Assembly: GCA_030533035.1 (NCBI GenBank)
Contig: JAUNJW010000068.1
Coordinates: 1 to 9,445, forward strand
Length of the DNA stretch: 9,445 nucleotides
Origin: Erysipelotrichaceae bacterium
Lineage (GTDB): Bacteria; Bacillota_I; Bacilli_A; Erysipelotrichales; Erysipelotrichaceae
Direction: 5' to 3'
Shown: positions 6,971 through 9,445 of the stretch, piece after piece
How the letters are laid out: each line of letters begins with the position of its first letter
Position numbering within the stretch: position 1 is the stretch's first letter
Notes under the pieces: generated by a model
The model's database searches: none
Told to the model about the DNA's origin: nothing
Seen by the model: the letters and a program-made list of their open reading frames with translations, nothing else
Position numbers and translations under genes: made by a program

Positions 6971-7711
6971 TTACTCCTGTTCTGCTTCTTCCTGGGAGCT
7001 CATCGCCTCTTCGCTGACGCCTTCGGTCACATCGAAGAACAGCTGTTCCAGGGTTCTGCCGTCCTCTTCCAGTTCCTGTCTTGTGACATTGGCTTTGATC
7101 TTTCCGTTCTGCATGATTATGGTTCTGTCCCATAACATGTCGACGCTGTCGATGATATGGGTACTGACAAGCAGTGTCTTGCCTTTGGCACGCATGTCCT
7201 CAATGGTATTCTTGAGTTCCTTGATGGCATGGGGATCCAGGCCGATCATCGGCTCATCCATCAGCAGCAGATCAGGATCGCTTAAAAGACCAAGGCAGAT
7301 GTTCAGCTTCTGCTGCATGCCCTTGGAAAGCTCATCACCGAATTTCTTCTTTTTGTCGGCCAGCTCGAATCTCGTAAAGAGTTCTTCTGTACGGCCCTTA
7401 TAATCTTTCAGCCTGTATGCCCTGGCCAGAAATTCCATATGTTCGGAAACAGTCAGGTTGGGGTATAAGGCAGGCAGCTCGGGTATATAGCCGAGAATTC
7501 TTCTGGCTTCCGCCGACTTGTTCGGATAGCCGCTGATTTCAATGCGGCCGTCGAATCTGAGAAAGCCCATGATGGCTTTCATGATTGTGCTCTTGCCGGC
7601 GCCGTTGGGGCCAAGCAGGACGGTCACGCTGCCGTTTTCCAGTTCAAAGGACAGGTCGTCGCAGGCTGTCACCTTGCCGTAGCGTTTTGTCACATGATTC
7701 ACTTTGAGCAT
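6971..7711 (-). CDS. ABC transporter ATP-binding protein (exporter type)
   Basis: 246 residues from the ATG at 7711. A longer reading from a TTG at 7729 is rejected because GGAGG (7720-7724) lies eight bases before the ATG and would be inside the longer frame. Motifs in order: Walker A GPNGAGKST (34-42), GYIPE in the Q-loop region (74-78), signature LSKGMQQ (128-134), Walker B LLLMDEP (148-154, Asp152/Glu153) and switch His185 in STH. All catalytic residues are intact. The LSKGMQQ signature and GYxPE put it in the NatA/CcmA-like exporter group. The tail is acidic (EEDG...SSQEEAEQE). It powers the membrane protein encoded four bases downstream; as a half-size ATPase it should act as a dimer on the cytoplasmic face. 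Expression is predicted to depend on the riboswitch leader. Confidence 0.93.
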   Translation of the reverse strand: MLKVNHVTKRYGKVTACDDLSFELENGSVTVLLGPNGAGKSTIMKAIMGFLRFDGRIEISGYPNKSAEARRILGYIPELPALYPNLTVSEHMEFLARAYRLKDYKGRTEELFTRFELADKKKKFGDELSKGMQQKLNICLGLLSDPDLLLMDEPMIGLDPHAIKELKNTIEDMRAKGKTLLVSTHIIDSVDMLWDRTIIMQNGKIKANVTRQELEEDGRTLEQLFFDVTEGVSEEAMSSQEEAEQE

Positions 7712-7727
7712 TTTATAAACCTCCAAC

Positions 7728-7758
7728 AAAAACAGACACAGTATGTATTAACTGTGTC
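7728..7758 (-). terminator. Terminator-like hairpin in the leader of the ABC operon
   Basis: On the minus strand a perfect 8-bp stem, GACACAGT (7758-7751) with ACTGTGTC (7742-7735), closes an 8-nt loop and is followed by TGTTTTTG. The U-tract is short and broken, so it may terminate only partly, or act by hindering the adjacent GGAGG. It fits as the expression platform of the upstream riboswitch. Confidence 0.6.
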
Positions 7759-7809
7759 CGCCATTCACTGTTTCATGAGCTTATACACAGGAACATACTG
7801 CTGTATAAG
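7739..7809 (-). promoter_or_regulatory. Switching region of the riboswitch: competing helices
   Basis: Three pairings share sequence (minus strand). CTTATACA (7809-7802, which includes the 3' arm of P1) can pair with TGTATAAG (7787-7780). The loop of that hairpin holds CAGTATGT (7800-7793), which is the exact complement of ACATACTG (7746-7739). That second pairing would break the terminator stem 7735-7758. P1 formation would free CAGTATGT to act as antiterminator; loss of P1 would sequester it and allow termination. Confidence 0.6.
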
Positions 7810-7895
7810 TCTCACCATGACTGACAGACCAGGCGTCTGGGCTTGCCGGGATGTTGGTCTGCCAAATGGATTTCTCCACCGGTTACTCCCTTAAC
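7803..7895 (-). ncRNA. Candidate yybP-ykoY manganese riboswitch aptamer
   Basis: The minus strand carries the landmarks of the yybP-ykoY element in order. A P1 5' arm GTTAAG (7895-7890) runs into GGAGTAA (7889-7883). A hairpin with a GAAA tetraloop and TGGA/TCCA core follows. Then come CAACAT (7856-7851), an arm CAGACC/GGTCTG (7861-7856 with 7830-7825), and the 3' signature GGTGAGAC (7816-7809), ending in CTTATAC (7809-7803), which re-pairs with GTTAAG through a one-base bulge. Known members sense Mn2+ and usually switch genes ON for Mn efflux or metal homeostasis. Here the element precedes an ABC exporter/CPBP operon. The variable P2 region is short, and only a covariance search can confirm the call. 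Confidence 0.72.
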
Positions 7896-7902
7896 TGAAA
7901 TC

Positions 7903-7931
7903 ATCATATATCGTTGCCATTGTCTTGTAAA
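7903..7931 (-). promoter_or_regulatory. Promoter of the riboswitch-ABC/CPBP transcript
   Basis: TTTACA (7926-7931) and TATGAT (7903-7908) on the minus strand are exactly 17 bp apart; each differs from the sigma-A consensus at one position. The predicted start is near 7896, immediately before the P1 arm of the riboswitch, giving a leader of ~185 nt. Confidence 0.75.
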
Positions 7932-8025
7932 CACAAATTTGAACGCCGGTCAGTTTTTGCAGCGCGCAGGATATCTGTTTTCAGAGTACAATGGAAGTAA
8001 AGACAGGAAAGAAGGAAACAATACT

Positions 8026-8808
8026 ATGGCAATTATCGAAAAGCCCTTTTCGTGCAGAAAAGGAAATATGGTGATCCGCGGAAAAGAAGTATTTGATGAT
8101 GAACTGGAAGGCCTGCTGAAACCTGTGATCATTTCCCACGGTTTCACAGCCGATCTGAGAAGGTCTCTGCCCTACGGCCATTTCCTGGCCGGGCTCGGCT
8201 ATCATACCTACTGCTTTGATTTCTGCGGCGGCGGATATGAAACAACCAGCGACGGTTCCTTCAATGACTATATGACGCCGTTAACAGAGGTGGATGACCT
8301 GAAATCCGTCATTTCCTATGTTTCCGGCCAGGGCGGCATCGACATGAAAGAACTGGTGCTGATGGGCTGCTCACAGGGAGGTTTCGTCAGCGCTCTCGCG
8401 GCGGCCGGATTAAAAAACAAAGTCAGAGGACTCGTCCTGTTCTATCCTGCCCTGTGCATTCCCGATGACGCCAGGGCCGGCAAGATGCAGAGGATCCGCT
8501 TTGACCCGGACAATATCCCGCCGGTGATCGGCACAGACAGGATGAAAGTGGCGGGCGCCTACGCCTCCAGTGTGATCCGCATGAATATCTTTGAGGAAAT
8601 CAAGGGATACAGAGGGAAGGTCCTGATTGTCCATGGCACAGGGGACACCATCGTCAATTACGGCTATGCCCTTGTCGCCGATGAAGTCTACCGCAAAAAT
8701 GACGCCGAAAGTGAGCTTGTTCTTATGGCGGGCGCCCCGCATGGATTCACAGATGATGACTTTGACCAGTCCTGTGAGATCCTGAAGAAATGGATTGGTA
8801 AACTCTGA
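8026..8808 (+). CDS. Alpha/beta hydrolase (esterase/dienelactone-hydrolase-like)
   Basis: 260 residues from the ATG at 8026, chosen because GAAGGA (8011-8016) lies nine bases upstream; the frame stays open to 7843, but the extra 61 codons cross the divergent riboswitch leader and do not look like protein. The fold signature is clear: HGFTADLRRSLPYG (oxyanion region), FDFCGGG, the nucleophile elbow GCSQGG with Ser116, Asp207 in HGTGDTIV, and His239 in APHGF. This pattern is typical of cytosolic Firmicutes esterases related to cinnamoyl/feruloyl esterases, though the substrate cannot be deduced. It is unrelated in close detail to the hydrolase at 2786-3604. It is divergent from the ABC operon and ends in a strong terminator. 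No convincing promoter was found: TACAAT at 7987 lacks a -35. Confidence 0.9.
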   Translation: MAIIEKPFSCRKGNMVIRGKEVFDDELEGLLKPVIISHGFTADLRRSLPYGHFLAGLGYHTYCFDFCGGGYETTSDGSFNDYMTPLTEVDDLKSVISYVSGQGGIDMKELVLMGCSQGGFVSALAAAGLKNKVRGLVLFYPALCIPDDARAGKMQRIRFDPDNIPPVIGTDRMKVAGAYASSVIRMNIFEEIKGYRGKVLIVHGTGDTIVNYGYALVADEVYRKNDAESELVLMAGAPHGFTDDDFDQSCEILKKWIGKL

Positions 8809-8821
8809 TTTCTGATAACGG

Positions 8822-8856
8822 CAGAAGCCGGATTATTCTCCGGCTTCTGTTTTTTC
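8822..8856 (+). terminator. Intrinsic terminator of the hydrolase gene
   Basis: A perfect 10-bp stem, CAGAAGCCGG (8822-8831) with CCGGCTTCTG (8840-8849), and an 8-nt loop are followed by TTTTTTT. The left arm and loop lie over the stop codon (8833-8835) of the converging minus-strand gene, so the DNA is shared between a terminator and a protein C-terminus. Confidence 0.95.
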
Positions 8857-9267
8857 TCTGAGTTTTTCTTTCAGATACTGATAGCGTTCTTCTTTTTCCT
8901 TTTTCCTGAAGTGGTCTTCCCTTCTTTGAAGAACAGCTGTGCTGTAATCAAGAGGATGGTCAAACTGTTCGCTTGTCAGGTCGAAGACATGGCGATCCAC
9001 AATATTGAAACAATGGAAATTGCCGTCCTCCAGCGGGACGCCGTATACATCGCCGCCGAAGATATCCTGCGCCAGGAAGGCGGTGATTGAACACTGTCCG
9101 AGTGTTCTGTTTTCCTTACTCCAGTCGCGGCGCATGCGGGGAGCACAGGTATACTCACACCAGACATCAGAAAGAGCTGTGTATAAATCCTGCGGTGTAT
9201 GGATCTGATTCCATCCGGTTTCTTTATACAGCCCGGTATCTTCATTTCCGTAGTAATTCAGTTTCAT
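8833..9267 (-). CDS. YunG-like small protein with Cys-His-Asp arrangement
   Basis: 144 residues, soluble, no signal peptide. The core GQCSITAFLAQDIFGGDVYG (57-76) is followed by FHCFN (84-88) and VFDLTSEQF (94-102). This resembles the Bacillus YunG family, whose function is unknown to me. Cys59, His85 and Asp96 come in the order and spacing seen in papain/transglutaminase-like folds, so a cysteine-hydrolase or degenerate relative is possible but unproven. The last third (~112-144) is a highly charged helix rich in Lys, Arg and Glu (RREDHFRKKEKEERYQYLK), possibly a coiled coil. AAGGA lies seven bases before the ATG, inside the 3' end of the upstream gene, whose stop overlaps this start as ATGA, so the two are translationally coupled. 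Confidence 0.75.
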   Translation of the reverse strand: MKLNYYGNEDTGLYKETGWNQIHTPQDLYTALSDVWCEYTCAPRMRRDWSKENRTLGQCSITAFLAQDIFGGDVYGVPLEDGNFHCFNIVDRHVFDLTSEQFDHPLDYSTAVLQRREDHFRKKEKEERYQYLKEKLREKTEAGE

Positions 9268-9445
9268 TTCTTTTTCCTTCCGAATAACGCTTTGATGAGC
9301 TTGATTAACAGGAACAGGACCAGTCCGCAGAGCAATAACAGGAAGAACAGATAACCGACGATGACCCAGGCAATGGGACTGTTGACGTGCCTGGGACTCT
9401 CATCCGCACACATGGTGAATGTCAGTTCTCCCTCAGGCAGACTGT
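9264..9445 (-). CDS. C-terminal part of a small membrane protein (cut by window edge)
   Basis: The frame is open from the window edge to a TGA at 9264-9266. The visible ~60 residues are a polar stretch (LPEGELTFTMCADESPRHVN) followed by one long hydrophobic segment (PIAWVIVGYLFFLLLLCGLV and on) and a basic tail, GRKKK, which points to a C-terminus in the cytoplasm. The ATGA overlap with the YunG-like gene supports it being a real gene. An internal ATG at 9413 could be a start but has no ribosome binding site at proper distance, so the gene probably begins outside the window. No family recognised. Confidence 0.6.
   Translation of the reverse strand, partial: SLPEGELTFTMCADESPRHVNSPIAWVIVGYLFFLLLLCGLVLFLLIKLIKALFGRKKK

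Noticed and set aside
7780..7809. Inverted repeat CTTATACA-14-TGTATAAG as a repressor operator over a promoter
   Set aside because: A promoter reading with TATAAG as -10 has no good -35, whereas a strong promoter lies upstream at 7903-7931; the repeat is better explained as an RNA helix of the riboswitch platform.
7987..7992. TACAAT as -10 of the plus-strand hydrolase
   Set aside because: No -35-like hexamer at 16-18 bp upstream (the region is GC-rich) and no extended -10, so it is not listed as a promoter.
7843..8025. N-terminal extension of the plus-strand hydrolase to an ATG at 7843
   Set aside because: No ribosome binding site, non-protein-like composition, and it would overlap the divergent promoter and riboswitch. 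The ATG at 8026 has GAAGGA and starts at the conserved fold.

Overview
The window looks like chromosomal DNA of a low- to mid-GC Bacillota (Firmicutes) bacterium, possibly a gut anaerobe of the Erysipelotrichia/Clostridia type. The pointers are strong GGAGG-type ribosome binding sites, intrinsic terminators with short U-tracts, a tRNA with an encoded CCA end, and the families present. The class-level guess is weak. No insertion sequence, phage gene or CRISPR array is visible.

Layout, left to right. (1) 81-1859 (+): a MATE-type multidrug/cation antiporter with an RsbW/SpoIIAB-like ATP-binding domain fused to its C-terminus, ending in a two-way terminator. (2) 1934-2009 (-): a solitary tRNA-Asn(GTT) with a clear promoter. 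(3) 2113-4223 (-): a tightly packed operon of a TetR-family regulator, an alpha/beta hydrolase and an isoprenylcysteine-methyltransferase-like membrane enzyme. The regulator carries a one-base frameshift that removes its last 56 residues. Its original stop would have overlapped the hydrolase start as ATGA. A near-perfect 17-bp palindrome lies between its -10 and its ribosome binding site. (4) 4330-7711 (-): an ABC ATPase followed 4 nt later by an 878-residue membrane protein joining an ABC-exporter-type permease to a CPBP intramembrane protease. (5) 8026-8808 (+): a second alpha/beta hydrolase, divergent from the ABC operon. (6) 8833-9445 (-): a small YunG-like protein with a Cys-His-Asp arrangement, coupled by ATGA overlap to the tail of a small membrane protein cut by the window edge.

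The most notable item is the ~185-nt leader of the ABC/CPBP operon. It starts at a good promoter (TTTACA-17-TATGAT) and carries a sequence with the hallmarks of the yybP-ykoY manganese riboswitch: a 5' GGAGTAA, an internal CAACAT and a 3' GGTGAGAC, closed by a P1 helix. Downstream lie three complementary segments that can form mutually exclusive helices ending in a terminator-like hairpin just ahead of the ribosome binding site. The arrangement predicts a Mn2+-ON switch and makes this otherwise uncharacterised ABC-exporter/CPBP system a candidate manganese efflux or manganese-stress system. The aptamer call rests on remembered consensus features, not on a covariance-model search.
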